Shown here: piece after piece, positions 26,036 through 33,591 of the stretch
Numbering within the stretch: the first letter of the stretch is position 1
How the letters are laid out: the number at the start of each line of letters is the position of its first letter
Assembly: GCF_009758175.1 (NCBI RefSeq)
Contig: NZ_WRPM01000069.1
Coordinates: 1-60,124 of the forward strand
DNA: 60,124 nucleotides
Reading direction: 5' to 3'
Source: Nesterenkonia alkaliphila
Lineage (GTDB): Bacteria > Actinomycetota > Actinomycetes > Actinomycetales > Micrococcaceae
Translations under genes and position numbers: made by a program
The notes under the pieces: generated by a model
Databases searched by the model: none
The model's input: the letters and a program-made list of their open reading frames with translations, nothing else
What the model was told of the DNA's origin: nothing

Positions 26036-28255
26036 ATGGGAACCCGAAAGTACTGGTCGATCCTGCTGGTCGCGGCACTGATTCTGGTCAGCTGCGGCGG
26101 CCCTGAGCCGGATGCTGAGCCGCCTCTGCCTGCACCGGGCGCCTCTGAGGAGGAGGCTGAGCATCAGCCCGCTGAAGAAACCGAGGACGACGCCGTTGAG
26201 GAAGAGCCTGAGGCGAAAGAAGAAGCGGACACGGTCTCCACTGTTTCTGGCAGTGCTCAGCACGTTCAGGACCTCTGGCTGTTCCAAGAGATTACCGTGG
26301 TCGGCGCCGAAGACACCGGGACCATAGACGATGAGATCTTCGCCTGGCTAGCCTCTGAGGCCGAAGAGACCGTAGAACTGCCGGGCGGCGCCAGCTTCCA
26401 CGTAGTTGAGGCCCTGGATGCCCAAATCCTGGCTCCGGACGAGGTCCCCCGCGAGGATGTGGAGGTCATTGCCGGCTGGGTGGAATTCGAGGATGCACAG
26501 GCACTCGCTGTGCTCGGCACTGTCCATGAGGGTGCCGAGCATATTGGCCACCAGGACCATCTGGACCTGGACCTGACCTCGGTCGAAGGCATCCGGGCCG
26601 GCGATGTGATCAGCTACCACCTGGCGTTCCTGCAGAGCCTCCCGGCGAAAGAACCTGATGACGAGGCCGACCTCAGCGGCCTGGAGATGCTCAGCCACCG
26701 GCTTCAGGCCGAACGATATCTCTACGCCGGCTATCGTGACGACGACGGCGAGATCCAGCCCGGCACCTTCAGCGATCAGCTGGCCGCCGTCGTGTCGGGC
26801 TCCGACCGGTCGCGACTGCCGGCGAAGTCCCACGACATGATCGAAGGCATGCAGGATGCGGTGAGCGACTGCTCACCGATTCAATGCATTGTCGACTGGT
26901 TCAGGAACTTCGGACCAGGCGGGGGCGGCGGATCCAGCTGGGACAATGCCCTGTGCAACGGCGATATCGGCACCAACTGCTCTCCGCCCCCGCCGCCGAA
27001 TCCGAGCTGCAGGTACCCGCCGTGCGGCAGCACCCACGGCGATCCCTACCTGGCCTCCTACCATGGCGGCACAGTCCAGTTTCACCTGGTCGGAGAGTTC
27101 GTCCTGACCTCCGGTGACGATCTGGAGGTTCAGGTGCGGATGGCACCGGCCTATCTGGACGGCCTCGCCTTCAACACCGGTGTGGCCATCGAGTCCGAGG
27201 GCCGCCGGGTGACCATCGCCTTCGAGAACGGCGAAGCCGTCTCCCGGGTCGACGGCGAGCCTGTTGCCTCAGCTGCCCTGCACTCCGCACTGGAGGCGGC
27301 AGGCTGGCAGGCCTCGGTGATCGACGACACCTACCTGCAGGTCATCACCGATCAAGGACATGCCGTGTCAGTGACACTGCGCAATCGCTCCGACCACCAA
27401 TACCTCGATGTCTATGTCGACCTCGCGGATGAGCTGCCGGGATTCGTGGGCCTGCTGGGCGGCGCCCACCCCGATGAGCCCAGGTGGATGAGCCGTGACG
27501 GTGAAGAGTTCGGCCTGAGGCAGGTCGCCAACCGAACCACCAGATACCAGGAGTTCGGCGAGACCTGGCGGATCACCGAGGATGAGTCGCTCTTCGACTA
27601 CCCCGAGGGCGAGTCCACTGCCACCTACACCGATCTGAGCTTCCCTCCGAGCAACAGTGTCGAGGCCGAGGACCTCGACCGAGAGGACCCGGAGGTCGCC
27701 CATGCCGAGGCGGTCTGCCGCGTCGCAGGCATCGAGGCGGAGCCGAACCTCACCTACTGCATCCTGGACTACTGGGCCACCGGCGATATCTCCGTGGTCC
27801 TGTCTGCGCAGACGGCCGACCGCGTACGGCAGGTCCGTGAGGGCGAGGTGGTGGACGGTGCGGAGTTCGCTCCCTGGTCCGCTTGGGAACATGATGCCCT
27901 GCCGGATGGCGCGATCGAGGCCACCTGGAACACCCCCGTCGACAGCATTCGGGACCAGTATGGGCTCGAGGCAGGAGACCGGTTCGAGGTCACGTGCCCG
28001 CCCGAAGCCGAGGGCGAAGGCCGCACCAATACCCGGATCTGGGGCACTAACATCTACTGGTCCCGCTCCCCGGTCTGCGCCGCGGCGGTTCATGCCGGGC
28101 TGGCCACCCTGGAGGAAGGCGGAACCTTCGAAGTGGAGCTGCTCGACAACATCGCTCATCGAGACATCGAGGTGGAGTCTCGCAACGGCATCGACCCACG
28201 GCAGTGGGCACGATCGGCAAGCGGATTCCAGTTCACAACACACAACAATTCCTGA
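26036..28255 (+). CDS. lipoprotein with vWF type D and LCCL domains
   Basis: A lipoprotein of about 739 residues. Order: lipoprotein signal ending LILVSCGG; acidic spacer (about 20-65); an uncharacterised region (about 80-290); a Gly-run and Pro-run linker containing several Cys (about 280-330); a von Willebrand factor type D-like domain (about 330-480: THGDPYLASYHGGTVQFHLV, GEFVLTSGDDLEVQVRM, DVYVDLADELPGFVGLLGG); then an LCCL domain (about 645-725: FEVTCPP, IWGTNIYW, VCAAAVHAG, ESRNGIDPRQW). Both domains are known mainly from extracellular animal proteins and occur sporadically in bacteria. ATG 26036 is used; its weak ribosome-binding site suggests coupling to the previous gene. Function unknown; an adhesive or matrix role is inference. 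Confidence 0.8.
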   Translation: MGTRKYWSILLVAALILVSCGGPEPDAEPPLPAPGASEEEAEHQPAEETEDDAVEEEPEAKEEADTVSTVSGSAQHVQDLWLFQEITVVGAEDTGTIDDEIFAWLASEAEETVELPGGASFHVVEALDAQILAPDEVPREDVEVIAGWVEFEDAQALAVLGTVHEGAEHIGHQDHLDLDLTSVEGIRAGDVISYHLAFLQSLPAKEPDDEADLSGLEMLSHRLQAERYLYAGYRDDDGEIQPGTFSDQLAAVVSGSDRSRLPAKSHDMIEGMQDAVSDCSPIQCIVDWFRNFGPGGGGGSSWDNALCNGDIGTNCSPPPPPNPSCRYPPCGSTHGDPYLASYHGGTVQFHLVGEFVLTSGDDLEVQVRMAPAYLDGLAFNTGVAIESEGRRVTIAFENGEAVSRVDGEPVASAALHSALEAAGWQASVIDDTYLQVITDQGHAVSVTLRNRSDHQYLDVYVDLADELPGFVGLLGGAHPDEPRWMSRDGEEFGLRQVANRTTRYQEFGETWRITEDESLFDYPEGESTATYTDLSFPPSNSVEAEDLDREDPEVAHAEAVCRVAGIEAEPNLTYCILDYWATGDISVVLSAQTADRVRQVREGEVVDGAEFAPWSAWEHDALPDGAIEATWNTPVDSIRDQYGLEAGDRFEVTCPPEAEGEGRTNTRIWGTNIYWSRSPVCAAAVHAGLATLEEGGTFEVELLDNIAHRDIEVESRNGIDPRQWARSASGFQFTTHNNS

Positions 28256-28262
28256 AAATTTG

Positions 28263-28291
28263 CTGACACTGGGCTGGGCGCGGCGTAGGCT
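28263..28291 (+). promoter_or_regulatory. promoter of the SARP gene
   Basis: CTGACA (28263-28268), a 17-bp spacer and TAGGCT (28286-28291), 9 nt before the ATG. A near-leaderless transcript is expected. No GCTTTAC repeat is present here, so the regulator does not appear to control itself through that motif. Confidence 0.6.
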
Positions 28292-28300
28292 GGTGCCACT

Positions 28301-31267
28301 ATGACCACCACCGAGGCTGCGCTCGAGACTGCCCGAGGGATCTCCAGGATCACGATCCTGGGGACGGTTTCGGTGGAATCGGCCGGGGGTACGGAGAGCG
28401 TCCGGGGCGAGCGGCGCGAGGCAGCACTGATCGCCCTGGCGCTGAACGCCGGTCAGCCGGTGCCCCGCGAGCGCCTGGTCGATGCCGTCTGGGGTGATGA
28501 GAGCCCGCCGACGGCGGCTACCTCTCTACGCGTGCTAATCTCCCAGCTGCGCAAGACGCTCGGCGAGGACCTGCTGGAAACCACCGAGACCGGATACCGA
28601 CTTGCTGTGGACCCCAAGCAGGTGGACGTCTGCCAGTTCCGTACCCTGGCCAAGCAGGGGCACGAACTCCTCCGCCAGCGACGCCACTCCGCCGCTCACC
28701 AAACCCTGCAGGAGGCCATGGCCCTCTGGCGCGGCCCCCAGTGGCCCGATCACGGCATCCTCCAGCTAGAAAGCTCGACGCTGGCCACCACCAAGGAGGA
28801 GGCAGAGCTGCACCTGGCCGAGGCCCGCCTGCACGCCGCGGGACTGCCTCCAGACATCACTGCCCTGGAGGAGCTTGTCCAGCGTTATCCCTACCGGGAA
28901 CGGGCCTGGGAGCTGCTGATGACCGCCCTGTACTGGGCTGGCCGTCAGGCCGAGGCGCTCGAGGCCTTTCAGCGTGCCAAAATCCTCCTGCTCGACGAAC
29001 TCGGACTGGACCCCAGCCCCTCCCTGGTGGAGACCGAGACCGCCATTCTCAACCAGGACCCCCGGCTTGCACCGCCCTCACCGGCCACAGTGCACCTGCC
29101 CAGCTACACCACGGAGTTTATCGGCCGCGCCGAGCAGGTCACTGAGCTCGCCGAGTTGGTCTCCACCTGCCGCCTGATCACTGTGACGGGCCTGGGGGGC
29201 TCAGGCAAGACCCGCCTGGCGGTGCAGGCAGCCTGGGCCGCGGCCGAGGACTTCTCCGACGGGGTGACCTTCGTAGCATTGGGGCCAGTTGAGGACGACG
29301 CCGTGGTCCCGGCCAAGATCGCCCAGGCAGCAGACAGCCGGGCTGAGACCGTCGAGAGCCTGGCCGCGGAAATCGGCAGTTCACGCATGCTGATCCTGCT
29401 GGACAATGCGGAGCACTTGGTAGCCGCCGTGGCTGAAGCGGCCGAAACGCTGATCACCCAGTGCCCGAACCTCACCCTGTTGGTGACCAGCCGCACCGCC
29501 CTGCAGCTGCAGGCTGAGCGCAGCTGGCCAATTCCGCTGCTGGAACTGCCGGAGGAGGACACTCCTGAGGCCTGTCAACGCAGTGAGTCAGCCCAGCTGT
29601 TCCTCACCCGCGCGAAGACCGTCACTGATCACCTGCAGCTTGACCACAGCACCGCCCCGCAGATCGCTGAGGCCTGCCGGCTGCTGGCCGGCCATCCCCT
29701 GGGCATCGAACTCGCAGCGGCCAAGTGTTCGATATTCTCGGTGGCCGACATAGTTGAGCAGCTGCGCCGAGGCACCTCGATTGAAGGGAAGGAACATGAC
29801 CGCCCCAAGCAGCATCGATCGATTGAGATCGCCCTGCGGTGGACCATCGACACGCTCCCAGCCATCCAGCAGACGCTGTTACTCAGGCTGGCGGCTTTTC
29901 ACGGCGCTTTCGACTTCACCGGAGTGCAGAACGTCTGCCTCGGTGGTCCGCTCACCGAGCAGAACCTGGCCGAACATCTGGAGGGACTGGTAGCCAGCTC
30001 CCTGATACAGATAGACCAGCGGAACGGGACCTATTGGTACCGGCTGCTGGCCCCAGTACATGCGGTGGCGCGCGAGCTCCTGGACCAGTCCAAAGAAGCA
30101 CAGGTAGTGCGGCAGCGGTACCACGACGCCGTTCAGACGCTGATCAAACGCACCAGTGAAGGAAGCCAGAGCACCCAGGCACCCGCCCTTTTCGCCCGAC
30201 TTGACGCCTACGCCCACGACGTCCGTGGAGTATTGGAGAAGACCGAACGGGAGAACCCCCACGCGGCAGCCCAGATGTGCACTCAGCTGCGACACTACTG
30301 GACGTCTCGACGTACCCACCGTGAAGTAATTCGACGCCTTGAGCGACTCCTGGAGCGGCAGGACGGGATCAGCACAGAGACTTTGGCCGACCTCTTCGAG
30401 ACCACCGCATGGTTCTACCTCGACGGCGGAGGCGGTACGCGGGAGGCCAGAGAGGCCGCTGCTAAATGTATCGAATTGCGTGAGAAGGCCGGGGACGCTG
30501 TCGGCATCGCGACCGCCAAGCTGCTATTGGCCGCCGCAGTATCCCACGGCGGAGATCACGGCCACGCTTACGCGATCTTTGCCGAAGCCCAGCATACATT
30601 CGAGCAGCTCGACCATGACTCTGGAATGCTCCGCGCCGGGGTCAACGCAGGGATCGCCGCACAGAAGCTGGGCAGGCTGGAGGACGCGGACCGGCACCTT
30701 CTGGTAGCCCTTGGGGCTACTCGTCGCACCGGAGCTAGAAGCTTTGAGGCGCTGGTTCTGGAGCGGCGCTCCTATGTGGCGACCGACGGCGGGGATGCCT
30801 CTGCCGCCGCGGCCCTGGTCCGCACTGCGCACGAGATCCGGCTGGAACTCGGCGAACCCTTGGAGCTGTGCCGCAGCTACTGGAGCCTGGGCATCAGCGC
30901 CCTGGTGGCCAAGGACTTCACAGCCGCCGGCGAGCACCTGCTCCAGTCCATGAGACTCGCTCAGGAACACCGGTTCACTGACGCGTGGTGGATCCCCGGG
31001 CTGCTCGAACTGGCCGCTGTGCTGCTAGTGGAGCAGGGCAGCCTGCTGGCAGCCACCCGACTTATCGGTGCCGCAGATGCCCTGCGCAGCCGGTCCGGCC
31101 TGGGCCACAACCAGCAGAGCGTGCCGGGCCTGGCTGCCACGATAGAATCGCTTCAGCAGACCCTCGGAGGCGCGACCTACGAGGCCGAGTTCAGCCACGG
31201 TGCGGCGCAGACCGGTCCTGTGGCGCTGCGGCGCGCCCAGGAGGCCTGCGCACACCTGTCACGCTGA
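28301..31267 (+). CDS. AfsR/SARP-type transcriptional activator
   Basis: A 988-residue regulator close to Streptomyces AfsR in length and layout: an OmpR-like winged helix (about 15-100, with PVPRERLVDAVWGDESPP and LRVLISQLRKTLG), a bacterial transcriptional activation domain (about 105-245), a STAND/NB-ARC ATPase (P-loop GLGGSGKTRLA near 296, Walker B MLILLDNAEHL, sensor LLVTSRTALQL), and C-terminal TPR-like helical repeats (about 580-980). SARP winged helices bind heptameric direct repeats with an 11-bp period; five such sites lie in front of the surrounding lipoprotein and membrane genes. There is one TTA codon at 29879. No AfsK-like kinase is nearby. It ends 3 bp before the convergent lipoprotein gene. 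The domain call is firm; the target assignment is inference. Confidence 0.9.
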   Translation: MTTTEAALETARGISRITILGTVSVESAGGTESVRGERREAALIALALNAGQPVPRERLVDAVWGDESPPTAATSLRVLISQLRKTLGEDLLETTETGYRLAVDPKQVDVCQFRTLAKQGHELLRQRRHSAAHQTLQEAMALWRGPQWPDHGILQLESSTLATTKEEAELHLAEARLHAAGLPPDITALEELVQRYPYRERAWELLMTALYWAGRQAEALEAFQRAKILLLDELGLDPSPSLVETETAILNQDPRLAPPSPATVHLPSYTTEFIGRAEQVTELAELVSTCRLITVTGLGGSGKTRLAVQAAWAAAEDFSDGVTFVALGPVEDDAVVPAKIAQAADSRAETVESLAAEIGSSRMLILLDNAEHLVAAVAEAAETLITQCPNLTLLVTSRTALQLQAERSWPIPLLELPEEDTPEACQRSESAQLFLTRAKTVTDHLQLDHSTAPQIAEACRLLAGHPLGIELAAAKCSIFSVADIVEQLRRGTSIEGKEHDRPKQHRSIEIALRWTIDTLPAIQQTLLLRLAAFHGAFDFTGVQNVCLGGPLTEQNLAEHLEGLVASSLIQIDQRNGTYWYRLLAPVHAVARELLDQSKEAQVVRQRYHDAVQTLIKRTSEGSQSTQAPALFARLDAYAHDVRGVLEKTERENPHAAAQMCTQLRHYWTSRRTHREVIRRLERLLERQDGISTETLADLFETTAWFYLDGGGGTREAREAAAKCIELREKAGDAVGIATAKLLLAAAVSHGGDHGHAYAIFAEAQHTFEQLDHDSGMLRAGVNAGIAAQKLGRLEDADRHLLVALGATRRTGARSFEALVLERRSYVATDGGDASAAAALVRTAHEIRLELGEPLELCRSYWSLGISALVAKDFTAAGEHLLQSMRLAQEHRFTDAWWIPGLLELAAVLLVEQGSLLAATRLIGAADALRSRSGLGHNQQSVPGLAATIESLQQTLGGATYEAEFSHGAAQTGPVALRRAQEACAHLSR

Positions 31268-31270
31268 GCC

Positions 31271-32326
31271 TCACCACTCGGAGAGGTCGAAGTCCAGCTC
31301 GCTGGGGTCCGGTATGGAGAAGGTCCACTCACCGGTGGCCTCCCCGGCCCGGGAGCGGGTGTGCGTCATGGTGTAGTCACCGACCACCTCGGCGTCGACG
31401 GTGAATCCGGTGAGGATCTCGCTAACCGTCTCCCCGCCACGCGCACAGCGCTCGGAGACTCCGTCGTCAAGCACCGAGTCGCCGTTAGGCTGCTCCAGGC
31501 TCCAGCCGCCCGAGCTGCGAGTGCTGCAGGACTGCGCATCGCTCCGGTTCTGTACGGTGTACTCCAAGAGGATATGTGCCTGCCCGTCGGGAAGCGGTGT
31601 GAGGTCCGGGCCGCCCCAGCGGACTTCAGCATAGCTGATGGTCACCAGATCATCGACGTCCTCATCCTGTAGCTGGGCCTCTGCTCCGATCAGGTCGGAG
31701 ATCTCGATCGGCACCCGGGAGATGGTGTCCCCTTCAGGACCGAGCGCAATCTCGGCAGCGCTGCTGCCGGCGTTGCCGATCAGCAGCACCGCCTCGTCCA
31801 GCGTGAACCCCTCTGCGTCTGCGGCCGGGACCGTGATCTCGATCTGCCCGCTGTTCGAAGCGTTGGCCGGGATCTGGTTGAAATCCGTGGCGAAGCCGGG
31901 AGCAGCATAGGTGTCGGCCCCCGCCTGCCAGCGGAGCTCGTAGCCGGATACAACCGTTCGGTTGGAGTTCGAGGGATTGGTGAAGCGCATATCGGCCTCG
32001 ACCACCAGACTGCCGTCCTCCTGCGGAATCGTCCTGACCGTCTCCACCTCATAGTGCACCCCGGCCTGGTGCCCGGTGAGCCCGATGACGCGTTCCTCAG
32101 CAGCAGCCAACTCGACCTCTGCGGCGTCGTCCTCTGTCTGGCTCGGCTCCGCATCTGCGGATTCCTGCTGCGCGGCGATCTCCTCATTGACCTCCTCCAG
32201 TCCGGTCTCCACAGCGTCGCCGAACTCCTCAAGCTGCTCGCCGATCTCCTGGGCCTGGCTGCAGCCGCTGATCATAAGCAGTGTGGCCGTGCCGGCCAAC
32301 AGGGCCGCAGTCGATGTCCTCTTCAT
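31271..32326 (-). CDS. lipoprotein with acidic spacer, SARP-site controlled
   Basis: A lipoprotein of about 351 residues. The signal peptide ends LLMISGCSQ, followed by a Glu-rich helical or coiled-coil-like spacer (about 24-75, EQLEEFGDAVETGLEEVNEE) and a beta-rich region with alternating strands (TGHQAGVHYEVETVRTIPQE, VVEADMRFTNPS) that recalls DUF4352-like Ig domains found in actinobacterial lipoproteins. Two further Cys (AQSCSTR, SERCARG) could pair. The ATG at 32326 has AGGA 8 nt upstream in the AGGACACACCATGAA block shared with the gene at 24018. Site E lies 50 nt upstream. It is divergent from the polytopic membrane protein. Confidence 0.8.
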   Translation of the reverse strand: MKRTSTAALLAGTATLLMISGCSQAQEIGEQLEEFGDAVETGLEEVNEEIAAQQESADAEPSQTEDDAAEVELAAAEERVIGLTGHQAGVHYEVETVRTIPQEDGSLVVEADMRFTNPSNSNRTVVSGYELRWQAGADTYAAPGFATDFNQIPANASNSGQIEITVPAADAEGFTLDEAVLLIGNAGSSAAEIALGPEGDTISRVPIEISDLIGAEAQLQDEDVDDLVTISYAEVRWGGPDLTPLPDGQAHILLEYTVQNRSDAQSCSTRSSGGWSLEQPNGDSVLDDGVSERCARGGETVSEILTGFTVDAEVVGDYTMTHTRSRAGEATGEWTFSIPDPSELDFDLSEW

Positions 32327-32376
32327 GGTGTGTCCTCTCATGCTCAAGCGGGAATACCGGCCCCGCAATAGGTCTC

Positions 32377-32411
32377 ATCCTCACCTGAGACCCGTAATGC
32401 GCCCGTAAAGC
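32377..32411 (-). promoter_or_regulatory. SARP-type direct repeat and -10, site E
   Basis: On the minus strand: GCTTTAC (32411-32405), 4 bp, GCATTAC (32400-32394), 11 bp, GAGGAT (32382-32377). It serves the lipoprotein gene at 32326 and is back to back with site D, 13 bp away. Confidence 0.68.
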
Positions 32412-32424
32412 GCAGGCACCCGGC

Positions 32425-32459
32425 GCATTACACCGGATTTACACCCCTGTACCTACCGT
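32425..32459 (+). promoter_or_regulatory. SARP-type direct repeat and -10, site D
   Basis: GCATTAC (32425-32431), 4 bp, GATTTAC (32436-32442), 11 bp, TACCGT (32454-32459). It serves the membrane protein gene at 32495. Of the five sites, this and site E depart most from GCTTTAC. Confidence 0.65.
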
Positions 32460-32494
32460 TGGGGCACACACCCAAAGAGAGAGGACCCACGGCC

Positions 32495-33472
32495 ATGAAT
32501 TTCTCCTACGCCAGAACTTTGAAGCTGCTCCTACGCACCATGCCGTTCCTGATCTTCCGGCTTCTGGTCTACCTGGGCATTGCGGTCGGCTGGATCATCA
32601 TTACCGCCATTGGGGCCGGCATCGGAGCCATGGTCGGAGCAGTCGGCGGATCCACCGCCGCCGGCGCCACCATCGGCGGCTTCATCGGGTTCGTCGCCTG
32701 CATTGGCATCTTAGCTTTCCTGCGCCGCTACCTGCTCTACATGGTCAAATCCGCGCATATTGCCGTACTGGTGGAGGCCATCGACGGCCGCACACTCCCG
32801 GCGGGGCAGGGTCAGGTCAAGTACGGACAACAGGCGGTGAAGGAGCGCTTTGTTGAGATGTCGGTGCTCTTCGGAGTCGATGCCGTCATCAAGGGGATCC
32901 TCAAAGCGTTCAACCGGCTGGTGGTCCGGGTGGCGGACTTCCTGCCCATACCAGGGGCAGCCAAGGTTGCCAAGATCGGCAACGCCGTGGTCAACAGCTC
33001 GCTGACCTACGTGGATGAGACCATCCTGGGCCACAATCTGCGCGTACGCTCCACCAACCCGTGGGAGACCAGCCGGCAGGGCCTGATCCTGTATGCGCAG
33101 AACTACAAGCAGTTCCTGAAGAACGCGGTGAAGCTCACTCTGGGCGTATGGGGGCTGACTCTGCTGATCTTCTTAGCACTGGTCGGACCGGTCGCCCTGG
33201 TGGTGTGGCTGTTGCCGGTCACCGGTGGCCTGGTGCCCCTGCTGCTCACGCTGTGCCTTACCTGGGCGGTCAAACTGGCCGTGGTGGAGCCCTTCGCCGT
33301 CACAGCCATGCTGCAGGTTTGGGCCAAGGTGACCGCAGGTCAGGTGCCCAACCCGGAATGGGAGAGCAAGCTGCAGCAGGCCAGCAGGAAGTTCGGTGAG
33401 ATGGGGTCCAAAGCCCGGGATTGGGGACGGCGACACCAAGAGGGCACCGCACAGACGCCCAGTGCCCCCTGA
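32495..33472 (+). CDS. polytopic membrane protein of unknown function
   Basis: About 325 residues. Hydrophobic segments: FLIFRLLVYLGIAVGWIIIT, a Gly/Ala-rich pair (AGIGAMVGAVGG, GGFIGFVACIGILAFL), then after a soluble part of about 110 residues two more (LTLGVWGLTLLIFLALVG, VPLLLTLCLTWAVKLAVVE). The soluble part contains SAHIAVLVEAI and FVEMSVLFGVDAVIKG, which look like amphipathic or re-entrant helices. The C terminus is polar and basic. Two TTA codons (32711 and 33173). The ATG at 32495 follows AGAGAGAGGA. Site D makes it part of the SARP-linked set. I do not recognise a family; a scaffold or transport role for the lipoproteins is only a guess. Confidence 0.8.
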   Translation: MNFSYARTLKLLLRTMPFLIFRLLVYLGIAVGWIIITAIGAGIGAMVGAVGGSTAAGATIGGFIGFVACIGILAFLRRYLLYMVKSAHIAVLVEAIDGRTLPAGQGQVKYGQQAVKERFVEMSVLFGVDAVIKGILKAFNRLVVRVADFLPIPGAAKVAKIGNAVVNSSLTYVDETILGHNLRVRSTNPWETSRQGLILYAQNYKQFLKNAVKLTLGVWGLTLLIFLALVGPVALVVWLLPVTGGLVPLLLTLCLTWAVKLAVVEPFAVTAMLQVWAKVTAGQVPNPEWESKLQQASRKFGEMGSKARDWGRRHQEGTAQTPSAP

Positions 33473-33511
33473 ACCTCGGACACGGTGCCTGTCCTCGCCG
33501 GAGATACCCGG

Positions 33512-33585
33512 TCCCCCTGGTGGGATTCGAACCCACACTGTATCGATTTTAAGTCGACTGCCTCTGCCGGTTGGGCTACAGGGGG
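33512..33585 (-). tRNA. tRNA with anticodon UAA (Leu), short variable arm
   Basis: A 74-nt cloverleaf read on the minus strand: acceptor CCCCCTG pairing with CAGGGGG, D loop with GG, anticodon stem GTCGA/TCGAT around loop CTTAAAA (U33, anticodon UAA, A37), a five-base variable loop ACAGT, T arm GTGGG-TTCGAAT-CCCAC, discriminator A73. CCA is not encoded. The anticodon implies leucine (codon UUA), yet bacterial leucine tRNAs normally have a long variable arm. It begins 6 bp past the ndh stop codon and may be processed from that transcript. Confidence 0.85.
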
Positions 33586-33591
33586 CGCCTT

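Noticed and set aside
28263-28300. SARP-type direct repeat before the SARP gene itself
   Set aside because: No GCTTTAC-like heptamer pair is present; the region is an ordinary promoter.
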